Notes under the pieces: model-generated
Told to the model about the DNA's origin: nothing
Database searches by the model: none
The model's input: only the letters and a program-made list of their open reading frames with translations
NCBI GenBank assembly: GCA_900547855.1
Contig: URIK01000007.1
Span: 1 to 25,511, forward strand
Reading direction: 5' to 3'
From: an uncultured Collinsella sp.
Lineage (GTDB): Bacteria; Actinomycetota; Coriobacteriia; Coriobacteriales; Coriobacteriaceae
DNA: 25,511 nt
Made by a program: the position numbers and the translations under genes
Part shown: positions 15,446-22,726 of the stretch, in pieces
Layout: the number at the start of each line of letters is the position of its first letter
Position numbering within the stretch: the stretch's first letter is position 1

Positions 15446-15480
15446 CGACCACGCCAGCGCCCGTGCCCCCGCTCGGTCGC
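15445..15480 (+). terminator. Weak hairpin after the PAQR-family gene
   Basis: GCGACC (15445-15450) pairs with GGTCGC (15475-15480), and AGCG/CGCT can pair inside. There is no U-run, so its role as a terminator is uncertain. Confidence 0.3.
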
Positions 15481-15553
15481 CAGTGCAATTGCCGTATCAG
15501 CCGTCAACGTTTTAATCCGACATCCCGAATCTTGGAGGTTCGAGAAACTCCCG

Positions 15554-16927
15554 ATGGACATAACCATCTCCCTTATCACCACCCTCGTTTTGACCCTCAT
15601 CAACGGCTACTTCTCTATGTCCGAGATGGCGCTCACCACGGCCAAGCGCGCCGTGCTGGAGCACGAGGCCGAGGAAGGCGACAAGCGCGCCGAGCGTGCC
15701 ATTAAGCTGGCTGCCGACTCCGACCAGCTGCTCGCCACCATCCAGGTCGCCATCACGCTCGTGGGCTTCGCCTCGTCCGCCGTCGCCTCGACGAGTCTGT
15801 CCGACCCGCTCGCCACGTGGCTCATGAGCTTTGGCATCGCGCCGCTCTCCGCCATCGCGCGCGGCCTGGCGCCGGTCATCATCACCGTCGCGGTCGCCTT
15901 CGTGTCCATTGTGATCGGCGAGCTTGTGCCCAAGCGCATCGGCCTGTCCAACGCCGAAGGCGTGTCCAAGCAGGTTGTGGGGACGTTGTCGTTTTTCCAA
16001 AAGATCGCCCGTCCGCTCGTGTGGCTGACCGGTGCTTGCTCCGATGGCCTGGCCCGCATCCTGCGCATCAAGAGTGCCGACGACCGCCAGAACGTCTCGG
16101 AAGAAGAGATCAAGTACATGGTCTCGGAGCAGGACGACCTGCTCGACGAGGAAAAGCGCATGATCCACGAGATCTTCGACCTGGGCGACACCGTTGCCCG
16201 CGAGGTCATGGTGCCGCGCGTGGACACCACCATGTGCGAGGACGACGAGACGGTCGCCGACGTGCTGTCCACCATGCGCCAGACCGGCTTTAGTCGCATC
16301 CCCGTCTATCACGAGGATCCCGACAACGTCGCCGGCATCGCGCACATCAAGGACCTGATTCAGCCCGCGCTCGACGGCAAGGGCGACCAGCCCATCGCCG
16401 GCTTTTTGCGCGACGCCACCTTTGTGCCCGACACCAAAGACATCCTGCCGCTGCTGTCCGAGATGCAGACCTCGCACGACCAGATCGTGGTGGTCGTGGA
16501 CGAGTACGGCGGCACGGCCGGCATCATCACCATCGAGGACATCGTCGAGGAGATCGTCGGCGAGATCGAGGACGAGTTCGACCCCGACAACAAGTATCTC
16601 ACGCGCCTTTCGCGCCGCGAGTGGCTCGTTGATGGGCGTTTTTCGTGCGATGACGCGATTGAGCTTGGTTGGCCGCTCGAGGAAAGCGATGATTATGAGA
16701 CCATCGCCGGCTGGATTTTGGAGCTTTGCGACTCGGTGCCCGACATCGGAGAGGTGTTTGAGGTTGCGGGGTACAAGTTTAAAGTGCAGTCGATGCGTGG
16801 CCAGCGCATCTCGCTCATTCGCGTGATCGCTCCGGCCGAAACCGATAAGAAGGATTCCGAGTCTTCGGTAGACGAGCCGACGACGTCGGGTGCGGGTTCC
16901 GCGAATCCGCACGACGGCGACGAGTAG
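15554..16927 (+). CDS. CorC/CNNM-family protein (DUF21-CBS-CorC_HlyC)
   Basis: Membrane protein of 457 residues. The DUF21/CNNM transmembrane domain spans about 1-190 (NGYFSMSEMALTTAKR at the start, EMA being the conserved part). A CBS pair follows at about 205-335 (EVMVPRVDTTM, VVVDEYGGTAGIITIEDIVEEIVGEI), then a CorC_HlyC domain at about 350-430 and an acidic Ser/Glu tail. CNNM/CorC proteins are implicated in Mg2+ export or Na+/Mg2+ exchange and bind Mg-ATP through the CBS pair. GGAGG (15534-15538) lies 15 bases upstream of the ATG, a rather long spacing. The gene after it starts 24 bases downstream, so the two are probably co-transcribed. The hemolysin name sometimes given to this family is historical. 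Confidence 0.92.
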   Translation: MDITISLITTLVLTLINGYFSMSEMALTTAKRAVLEHEAEEGDKRAERAIKLAADSDQLLATIQVAITLVGFASSAVASTSLSDPLATWLMSFGIAPLSAIARGLAPVIITVAVAFVSIVIGELVPKRIGLSNAEGVSKQVVGTLSFFQKIARPLVWLTGACSDGLARILRIKSADDRQNVSEEEIKYMVSEQDDLLDEEKRMIHEIFDLGDTVAREVMVPRVDTTMCEDDETVADVLSTMRQTGFSRIPVYHEDPDNVAGIAHIKDLIQPALDGKGDQPIAGFLRDATFVPDTKDILPLLSEMQTSHDQIVVVVDEYGGTAGIITIEDIVEEIVGEIEDEFDPDNKYLTRLSRREWLVDGRFSCDDAIELGWPLEESDDYETIAGWILELCDSVPDIGEVFEVAGYKFKVQSMRGQRISLIRVIAPAETDKKDSESSVDEPTTSGAGSANPHDGDE

Positions 16928-16951
16928 GACAAGGAAGAGTAGGGGAGAGTT

Positions 16952-17785
16952 ATGGCAGGCCTGTTCAACATCCTTAAGGTCACCGTCAGCGAGGACAAGA
17001 TCTGCGCGCATGTGCTGGTGAACCCCGGCATGCCGCTCATGACCTCGGAGGACATCGAGGCTACGGCGCGCGTGTACTACCTGGTGCCCGCGATTGCCAA
17101 GCACCTGTGCCTGGGCGATTCCGGCCGCGAGTTCCAGGACTGCATGGGTCAGACCGAGCTCTGCCATCTGCTGGAGCACGTGACGGTCGAGCTCATGAAC
17201 GAGACCGGGCTTGCCGGCAGCATCTCGTGCGGCCGCACGCGCGTAAGCGAGCACGACGAGCGCGTTTTTGAGGTTGAGCTTTCGTGCCCCGACGACGCGC
17301 TGGCCATCGGTGCGCTGTCTTCGGCCACCTTTATGATGGACTGGGCGTACCTGCACGCCGACCAGCCTGCCCCCGACGTGGAAGGCACGGTCGCGGGCCT
17401 GCGCAACCTGGTGCTGGGCATGCGCGCCGAGGCCGAGGGCAAGGATCCTCACGAGGCCGTCGCCGCTGCGAACGGCGAAGATGCTGCCGAGGACGAGGGC
17501 GCTGACGAGGGCGATGTGCCGGTCGACGCCGAGCCCGTTGTCGATGCGACCGCCGAGCCCGTTCCCGCCGAGCCCCAGGGCGTCCCCAACTTTGACGACG
17601 AGCCTCAGGTGGCGATTGATACCGAGGGCGCGGTTGCCGAGAACCACGAGGCTTCCGCGGCTGTCTTTGGCGGTGCGGCGACGGTTCCGGCAGGACCTGC
17701 GCATGAGGGCGGTCTGCCGCTCGTGGACGGCGCCGGCGAGGACCCGGGTGCCACGGTGGCCATGCCGGCTATGCCTCAGGAGTAG
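16952..17785 (+). CDS. Cyanophycin-synthetase-like N-terminal domain with acidic tail
   Basis: Protein of 277 residues with unknown function. Residues of about 1-155 form a compact domain. The stretch LCHLLEHVTVELMNETG closely resembles the LLEHVALEL motif in the N-terminal domain of cyanophycin synthetases. Here it stands alone, with no ATP-grasp or Mur-ligase domain. From about residue 160 the sequence turns into a low-complexity Ala/Glu/Asp/Pro tail with no predicted fold. It starts 24 bases after the CorC-like gene and is likely its operon partner. The domain assignment rests on motif recognition only. Confidence 0.7.
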   Translation: MAGLFNILKVTVSEDKICAHVLVNPGMPLMTSEDIEATARVYYLVPAIAKHLCLGDSGREFQDCMGQTELCHLLEHVTVELMNETGLAGSISCGRTRVSEHDERVFEVELSCPDDALAIGALSSATFMMDWAYLHADQPAPDVEGTVAGLRNLVLGMRAEAEGKDPHEAVAAANGEDAAEDEGADEGDVPVDAEPVVDATAEPVPAEPQGVPNFDDEPQVAIDTEGAVAENHEASAAVFGGAATVPAGPAHEGGLPLVDGAGEDPGATVAMPAMPQE

Positions 17786-17864
17786 GCCTACGCGTTTATC
17801 ACCATCACGTACCTGCGCCTTTGCCGTACGCAGATGAGCGGAGCGGCAAGTGATGTGCTGCGGG

Positions 17865-17870
17865 TATAAT
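17865..17870 (+). promoter_or_regulatory. Probable -10 box of the YtxH/PRC operon
   Basis: A perfect TATAAT lies 52 bases before the YtxH-like start codon. No good -35 is seen 17 bases upstream. Just before it, TTGCCG (17821-17826) and CGGCAA (17844-17849) form a small dyad that could be an operator or the end of the upstream transcript. Confidence 0.5.
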
Positions 17871-17921
17871 GGACAGCATTCAAACGGTGGGCACCGACGT
17901 GCCCGCAGGAGAGGAATGATC

Positions 17922-18311
17922 ATGGGTAAGACTTTCAGCTTTGTCTCCGGCGCACTTTTTGGTGCCGCTGCCGGCGCTATTGTCGGCGTTGCTCTGGCCC
18001 CGCGTTCGGGCGCCGAGACCCGCGCCATGGCTGCCGATATCGCCAACGACGCCTGGGACAATATGCGCGACACCTACGAGCACAGCGCCGAGGAGGCCCG
18101 TGCTGCGGTGAATGACTTTGGCCCGATGGTCGACGCCAAGACCGACGACCTGCGCGCCAAGGTCGACCTTGCCCGCGAGCGCATGGACCAGCTGCGCGAG
18201 CAGCTCAACGACGCCATTTCGGGCGGCAACGTGACGCCTGCCGCCGACGTCGTGGTCGAGAACGCCGTCGAGGCTGATACCGAGGCTGCGGAGCCCTCGA
18301 CCGAGGCATAA
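17922..18311 (+). CDS. YtxH-like small membrane protein
   Basis: Protein of 129 residues. The N-terminal glycine/alanine helix followed by LAPRSGAETR is the hallmark of the YtxH-like domain: a single membrane helix at about 6-28 and then a helical cytoplasmic part. Residues of about 35-95 are strongly amphipathic and probably a coiled coil (DLRAKVDLARERMDQLREQL), ending in an acidic Glu/Ala/Val tail. Family members are general-stress-type proteins of unclear role. ATG 17922 has AGAGG 7 bases upstream; an in-frame ATG at 17916 is too close to the ribosome-binding site. The stop overlaps the next start by one base (TAATG), so the pair is co-translated. Confidence 0.85.
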   Translation: MGKTFSFVSGALFGAAAGAIVGVALAPRSGAETRAMAADIANDAWDNMRDTYEHSAEEARAAVNDFGPMVDAKTDDLRAKVDLARERMDQLREQLNDAISGGNVTPAADVVVENAVEADTEAAEPSTEA

Positions 18312-19066
18312 TGCGCGCCGGGGATTTTGTCGGCGCCAAGATCTATCGCAAGCCTACCGAGGACAAGCGCACCAAAAAGGACGGCACACCGCGCAGCCCT
18401 AAAAAGCTCGGAAAGATTCACTTTCCGGTCTTTACCCCGGGCGGTACGCGCGTGGTCGGCTTTATGGTCCGCCAGTCCGATATCGCGGGCATGATCGAGC
18501 GTCCCGACCGATTCGTAGCGCTCGACGCCATTGGTGTCTACGAGGGCGCCATTGCGGTCGATGACGTCAAGGACACGTACGATTCCGCCGCCGCTAAGCG
18601 CCTCGACATCAACTTGGACGATTGCATCATCTGGGTCGGTATGGACGTGCGCACGGAATCGGGCGACGTCGTGGGCTATTGCTCGGACGTTGAGTTCAAG
18701 CCACGCTCGGGCATCGTGCAGGCATTCTATGTGACCGCCGGTGCTGCTTCGAGTGTTTTGGTTGGTGACACGCAGGTGCCGCCGACGATGCTGCGCGGCT
18801 ACGAGAACGGTGCGATGGTCGTCTCGGACGAGGTCAAGTCGCTCGGGTATTCGGGCGGTGCGGCCGCCAAGGCCGCCGAGGCCAGCGTCGTGGTGGGCGA
18901 CAAGGTCAAAAAGGGTGCCAAGGTACTCGACGACAAGGGATCGGTTGCCGTGGACAAGGGCAGTCGCGCACTGGGCAAGCAGCTCGGCAAGACGCGCGGC
19001 ATGTTCAAGGCCTTTAAGGACGAATACCAAAAGGCGAGCGGAGGCTCGTCAAAAGCTACAAAATAG
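18311..19066 (+). CDS. PRC-barrel domain protein
   Basis: Soluble protein of 251 residues with what look like two PRC-barrel-type halves. One is around residues 35-85 (TRVVGFMVRQSDIAGMIERPDRFVAL), the other around 100-150 (IIWVGMDVRTESGDVVGYCSDVEF). A basic Lys/Gly-rich C-terminal segment of about 70 residues follows. PRC barrels are adaptor domains, known from the photosynthetic reaction centre H subunit and RimM. The start codon overlaps the stop of the YtxH-like gene, suggesting the two proteins work together at the membrane. The function is unknown. Another PRC-barrel occurs at the N terminus of the MgtE-like protein at 20874. Confidence 0.8.
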   Translation: MRAGDFVGAKIYRKPTEDKRTKKDGTPRSPKKLGKIHFPVFTPGGTRVVGFMVRQSDIAGMIERPDRFVALDAIGVYEGAIAVDDVKDTYDSAAAKRLDINLDDCIIWVGMDVRTESGDVVGYCSDVEFKPRSGIVQAFYVTAGAASSVLVGDTQVPPTMLRGYENGAMVVSDEVKSLGYSGGAAAKAAEASVVVGDKVKKGAKVLDDKGSVAVDKGSRALGKQLGKTRGMFKAFKDEYQKASGGSSKATK

Positions 19067-19087
19067 CGACGTACCAAATGATGGGAG

Positions 19088-19117
19088 GCAAGCCGGAGAC
19101 CTGTTGCTCCGGCTTGC
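19088..19117 (+). terminator. Terminator of the YtxH/PRC operon
   Basis: A perfect 11-bp stem (19088-19098 with 19107-19117, GCAAGCCGGAG) with an 8-base loop, followed by TGTGTTTA, 21 bases after the stop codon. The U-run is interrupted. Confidence 0.65.
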
Positions 19118-19138
19118 TGTGTTTATGGGGGAGGGCAC

Positions 19139-20545
19139 ATGCACCAAAACGGATCCAACTTAAACGGGCGTTCGGGTGCGCATCCGACAGCGCGCCGCGA
19201 CCTGGGGCAGCTGCCCAGCGGTCAGCGCCGCCGTCACCGTAAGCCCGGCGCGATGTATCTCAACCATAGTCGCGGCTTTAGCGATCGCAGCGCGCGCATC
19301 GGCAACAGCCGCACACCCCGTCGTTCGTCTCGCCTGCCCTATGCGCTGATCGCCGTGGGTTGCGCGCTCGTGCTGTTTATCGCTGCCGTCGTGGGCTACG
19401 TCAACCGCAGCGTGGACGTGGAGCTCAACGGCCAGAAGACCGCGGTGCGCGTGGGCTCTACGCTGCAGAATCTCATCGACGAACAGGATTTGACTGACAC
19501 CTACGACGCAGGCGACCTGCTAGCCGTCGATGACAGCGTGCTCAAGCGCCATGGGGGCGAAAAGCTGTCGGTGAAGGTCGACGGCAAGCGCGTGAAGCAG
19601 GGCAAATGGGATAGCCGCGAACTCGAGGGCGGCGAGAAGGTGACGGTCAAGGATGGCCGTAACACTTACGAGAAGCACGAGGTTCAGGCTACGGTTATCG
19701 AGCCCAAGCTCAAGGTCGAGGGCACGGGCGCTATCGAGTATGTGCAGACATGGGGTGTCCAGGGCCGATCCGAGGTGTGGGTTGGTGAGCGGTCAGGCAA
19801 GACGCAAGACCGCGGCGAGGTTGTGCCCGCCACCGATTGCGTTGTTGCGTGCGCCAGCGTGGCGCCCAAGGGCAACAAAAAGTACGTGGCGCTGACGTTT
19901 GACGAGGGTCCGAGCGGCGCCACCAAACAGATCTTGCAGGTGCTCAAGGAAAAGGGCGTCACCGCGACGTTCTTCCTTTCGGGCGATGCGGCCGAGGCCT
20001 CGCCTGCCACGGCCAAGGCGATTGTCGACGCCGGGTGCGAGATCGGATCCAACAGCTACAGCGACGATTCGCTCAAGGGTCAGGACCGTGAGGCGGTGCG
20101 CGAACAGATCACGAAAGGCACCGATGCGATTAAGTCGGCGACCGGCGTGAAGACGATGCTGCTGCGTGCTCCCTACGCTGCCTTTGACGAGCAAAACTGG
20201 ATTGATGCGATGGACCTGGTCTCCGCCGTGGTCTCGTGGAATATCGACTCGGGCGACTGGCTGCTAAACGGTGCCGACGAACAGGTCTCGACGGTGCTCG
20301 ATTCGGTGACGCCGGGCAATATCGTGCTGCTCACCGATAGAGACGAATGCGCCGAGCAGACACTCGAGGCGCTGCCGCAGATTATCGACGGCCTCATTGC
20401 CGACGGCTACAAGATCGTGACGCTCAGCGACCTGGTCAAGACGGACACGTCGCTGAGCAAAAAGCTCACCTCGCTGACGAAGGTCACCATGCCCAAGGAC
20501 GCCGTGTTCCCCCAACTTGCCGAGGACGACGACACCACAGAGTAG
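19139..20545 (+). CDS. Membrane-anchored NodB-fold protein, degenerate deacetylase site
   Basis: Protein of 468 residues. An Arg-rich cytoplasmic start is followed by one membrane helix (about 66-88). Next comes an extracytoplasmic region at about 92-190 resembling small beta-grasp (DUF348-like) modules, then a NodB polysaccharide-deacetylase domain from about 248 to 440. NodB enzymes need TFDDGP, an HxxxH metal pair, RxPY, DxxDW and a late LLHD. Here motif 1 is TFDEGP (D255, E256). The metal pair is replaced in GSNSYSD by N305 and D309. RAPY (343-346) and IDSGDW (369-374) are intact. The late histidine is T399 (LLTD). The usual zinc site is therefore lost, and the protein is probably a non-catalytic glycan-binding or scaffold relative, or it uses another metal. 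GGGGGAGGG precedes the ATG. The stop codon runs into a small hairpin repeat. Confidence 0.85.
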   Translation: MHQNGSNLNGRSGAHPTARRDLGQLPSGQRRRHRKPGAMYLNHSRGFSDRSARIGNSRTPRRSSRLPYALIAVGCALVLFIAAVVGYVNRSVDVELNGQKTAVRVGSTLQNLIDEQDLTDTYDAGDLLAVDDSVLKRHGGEKLSVKVDGKRVKQGKWDSRELEGGEKVTVKDGRNTYEKHEVQATVIEPKLKVEGTGAIEYVQTWGVQGRSEVWVGERSGKTQDRGEVVPATDCVVACASVAPKGNKKYVALTFDEGPSGATKQILQVLKEKGVTATFFLSGDAAEASPATAKAIVDAGCEIGSNSYSDDSLKGQDREAVREQITKGTDAIKSATGVKTMLLRAPYAAFDEQNWIDAMDLVSAVVSWNIDSGDWLLNGADEQVSTVLDSVTPGNIVLLTDRDECAEQTLEALPQIIDGLIADGYKIVTLSDLVKTDTSLSKKLTSLTKVTMPKDAVFPQLAEDDDTTE

Positions 20546-20554
20546 TCATTGGGT

Positions 20555-20581
20555 AGTCATTTAGGAACGTCCCCAATGACT
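20555..20581 (+). repeat. GTCCCC hairpin repeat with AGTCATT arms
   Basis: Arms AGTCATT (20555-20561) and AATGACT (20575-20581) enclose TAGGAACGTCCCC, the same architecture as 12129-12155. A second AGTCATT at 20544-20550 overlaps the stop codon of the preceding gene. Confidence 0.75.
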
Positions 20582-20659
20582 ATGTCACGGATGCGTCAGC
20601 GTTTGGTATGCCTGCAATGTGCAGCGCATAAATTCGATGCCGCAGGGCGATGCTGATGC

Positions 20660-20873
20660 TATAGTTACTGCGGTTAATGAGGGTCAAGAGAAAGGTTACA
20701 GGTGAAATCCAAACCTCGACCATACAGTCGATGACCCCATGCAGGTGCTTTTTGCGCATGCACGGGGTGTAAGCGTCGAGCGGCGTGCCGCCCGCGCATG
20801 CGTATACATATCCAGAAGCCCCCGGACGTCGCACATGCGGCCGCGTTCGGAGGAATAATGATGGGGAGCACCA
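20660..20873 (+). promoter_or_regulatory. Structured leader upstream of the MgtE-like/NRMT operon
   Basis: A -10-like TATAGT at 20660-20665 would give a leader of about 200 bases. Visible pairings form a three-way junction: P1 GGGTCA/TGACCC (20681-20686 with 20732-20737), P2 AGGTT/AACCT (20693-20697 with 20712-20716) and P3 TCGAC/GTCGA (20716-20720 with 20727-20731). An alternative stem, ACCCCATGC (20734-20742) with GCATGCACGGGGT (20756-20768), uses the 3' side of P1, so the two folds exclude each other, as in a riboswitch or attenuator. It lacks the known M-box (ykoK) consensus. The rest of the gap 20546-20659 holds only the small repeat. Confidence 0.45.
20677..20772 (+). CDS. Possible leader ORF in the magnesium-operon leader
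   Basis: A 31-codon frame runs from ATG at 20677, about 5 bases after the presumed transcript start, to TAA at 20770-20772. It covers the alternative hairpins described for the leader. Its translation is basic and Thr/Cys-containing, with no known motif and no ribosome-binding site. It would have to be read as a leaderless start. If real, it could act like the mgtL-type leader peptides that control Mg2+ transporter genes. It may equally be a chance frame. Confidence 0.2.
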   Translation: MRVKRKVTGEIQTSTIQSMTPCRCFLRMHGV

Positions 20874-20890
20874 TTGAATTATCTGAGTGA
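20858..20890 (+). CDS. Possible 10-codon leader overlapping the MgtE-like start
   Basis: The strongest ribosome-binding site in the region (GGAGG, 20849-20853) stands 4 bases before ATG 20858, which opens a 10-residue frame, MMGSTIELSE, ending at TGA 20888-20890. That stop lies one base before an in-frame ATG (20892) of the MgtE-like gene. The arrangement would allow coupled re-initiation. It may also be a chance overlap. Confidence 0.25.
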   Translation: MMGSTIELSE

Positions 20891-22718
20891 GATGCTCAAA
20901 TTGCCGGTCTTGGACGTCGATGGAGAAAAGCTCGGCGTGGTGAACGATTTTGGTATTGCTACCGGCGAAGTTTTTCCGCACGTGACGTCGCTCGCGTTCC
21001 GCGGTCCCGGCAAGACGCCGTTTATGATCAGCTGGCGCAAATGGGTCGACCGTATCGACGAGACGGGTGTACACCTTAAGACGTCGGCCACCGAAATCCG
21101 TTTTTCGTACCTGCAGCCGACCGAACTCTTGCTTGCCCGCGACGTGCTCAACAAGCAGATTGTCGACACGCAGGGCATGAAAGTCGTGCGCGTAAACGAC
21201 ATCAAGTTTTCCATGTCGGGCGAAAATCAGCTGCGCCTGCTGGGCGCCGAAGTGGGCGCCCGCGGTCTGCTACGCGCGATCAGCCCCGCACTCGAGCATA
21301 TCGTCGAAGGCTTTATGAAGCACCTGGGCAAGCCGCTCAGTGAGGACATCATCGCTTGGTCCTACATGGACCTGCTCGATTGCTCGACCAAGAACATTCA
21401 ACTCTCGGTGTCGCATAAGACGCTCGGCGAGCTGCACCCTGCCGACATCGCCGACATTATCGAGCAGCTCGACCCGCGCCTGCGTGCGCAGGTGTTTGCA
21501 CAGCTCGATACTGCCCAGGCCGCCGAGGCCATCTCGGAGTTCGATGACGACGAGCTTATGACCGAGATGCTCGAGGGCCTGTCCGACACGGACGCATCGT
21601 CGATGCTGGCCATGATGGACCCGGACGACGCCGCCGACCTGATCGACGAGCTCGATTACGAGAAGGCCGAGAAGCTCCTGCGCCTGATGGGCGTCAAGGA
21701 GGAGAAGGCGATTCGTAACCTGCTGGGGTATGAGGACAATACCGCCGGCCGCATCATGACCTCGGAGTTTGTCTCGCTGCCCGCCACGGCGACGGTCGGC
21801 GATGCCATCGAGGCGATTCGCAAACTCGATGAGGACTTCGAGAGTGTCTATTACGTCTATACCGAGGATCCGAGCGGCATGCTCACCGGCGTGCTCTCGC
21901 TGCGCACGTTGATCGTGGCCGACCGCGATGCCACGCTGGGCCAGCTCGCCTATCGCGACCTGGTCTACGTGTCGCCCGACGAGGACCAGGAAGACGTGAC
22001 GGACGAGATGACCAAGTACGACCTGGTTGCCATCCCTGTCTGCGACGAGAACCGTCATATCCTGGGCATCGTGACCTTCGACGACGCCATGGACGTTATC
22101 GCCGAGGAGCATCAGGAGGACCTGCAGATCGCCGGTGTCGGCTCGGGCGATAGCGCGTCGGACGACTCGACGAACGTGCTCAGCTGGTTTGTGCATCGCC
22201 AGTACTGGGTTGTCGTGTGGGGCATTGCCTCGTGCATCATGGCAACGGTGCTGGGGACGGCGCTCGGCTCCGCGCATCTGGTGGTGTTCCCCATGTGCGC
22301 CATGCCGCTCGTGCTGCTTGCTGCCTCGCGCATGGTGTCGTTCGTCAAGAACTACTTCTTGGAGTATGACGGTCACGACGACGAGCCCAAGCCGTATCTG
22401 GGGTTCTTCTTCCAGAGCACGGGCATGGGCCTGATTCTGTCACTCGTGACCTACCTGTGCGCCCAGCTGGTGCGCACCGCTGCGTTCCCCGATGCGCCCA
22501 TGTTTGAGGAGCAACTCTTTACCGGGTGCTTTAATATCGCTGCCATCATTTGCCTGGTTGGCAACATGAGCGCCGTGATTTACCTGATGGTGCTGTTCTG
22601 GCGTGACGAGCATGACCTCAACACGTCGGGCACCGCCATGAACGTTATTGCCGTCATGATCTCGTGCGTAGCGTACTGCGCCGCTGCGGTGCTGCTCACC
22701 ATGTCGGTCATGGGTTAG
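20874..22718 (+). CDS. PRC-barrel / MgtE_N / CBS / divergent MgtE-like membrane protein
   Basis: Protein of 614 residues. A PRC-barrel covers about 8-70, an MgtE N-terminal superhelical domain about 187-290 (LHPADIADIIEQLDP and related repeats) and a CBS pair about 297-418, joined at YEDNTAGRIMTSEF. Five membrane helices follow at about 444-466, 470-492, 508-535, 550-575 and 587-612. The cytoplasmic part is the Mg2+-sensing module of MgtE channels. The membrane part has MgtE-like topology but lacks the GGNxGxQ stretch of helix 2 and any acidic residue in helix 5, where MgtE has its pore aspartate. Magnesium sensing is likely; transport by this subunit is doubtful. The start is TTG with GGGGAG at 20863-20868; ATG 20892 is an alternative. 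The next gene follows within 8 bases. Confidence 0.85.
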   Translation: MNYLSEMLKLPVLDVDGEKLGVVNDFGIATGEVFPHVTSLAFRGPGKTPFMISWRKWVDRIDETGVHLKTSATEIRFSYLQPTELLLARDVLNKQIVDTQGMKVVRVNDIKFSMSGENQLRLLGAEVGARGLLRAISPALEHIVEGFMKHLGKPLSEDIIAWSYMDLLDCSTKNIQLSVSHKTLGELHPADIADIIEQLDPRLRAQVFAQLDTAQAAEAISEFDDDELMTEMLEGLSDTDASSMLAMMDPDDAADLIDELDYEKAEKLLRLMGVKEEKAIRNLLGYEDNTAGRIMTSEFVSLPATATVGDAIEAIRKLDEDFESVYYVYTEDPSGMLTGVLSLRTLIVADRDATLGQLAYRDLVYVSPDEDQEDVTDEMTKYDLVAIPVCDENRHILGIVTFDDAMDVIAEEHQEDLQIAGVGSGDSASDDSTNVLSWFVHRQYWVVVWGIASCIMATVLGTALGSAHLVVFPMCAMPLVLLAASRMVSFVKNYFLEYDGHDDEPKPYLGFFFQSTGMGLILSLVTYLCAQLVRTAAFPDAPMFEEQLFTGCFNIAAIICLVGNMSAVIYLMVLFWRDEHDLNTSGTAMNVIAVMISCVAYCAAAVLLTMSVMG

Positions 22719-22726
22719 GTGGTCGC

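Noticed and set aside
20660..20873. M-box (ykoK) magnesium riboswitch
   Set aside because: The conserved M-box segments are not present in the leader, so only an unclassified structured leader is claimed.
20874..22718. Simple annotation as a functional MgtE magnesium channel
   Set aside because: The membrane part lacks the helix-2 GGNxGxQ motif and the helix-5 aspartate of MgtE, so only the sensor domains can be named with confidence.
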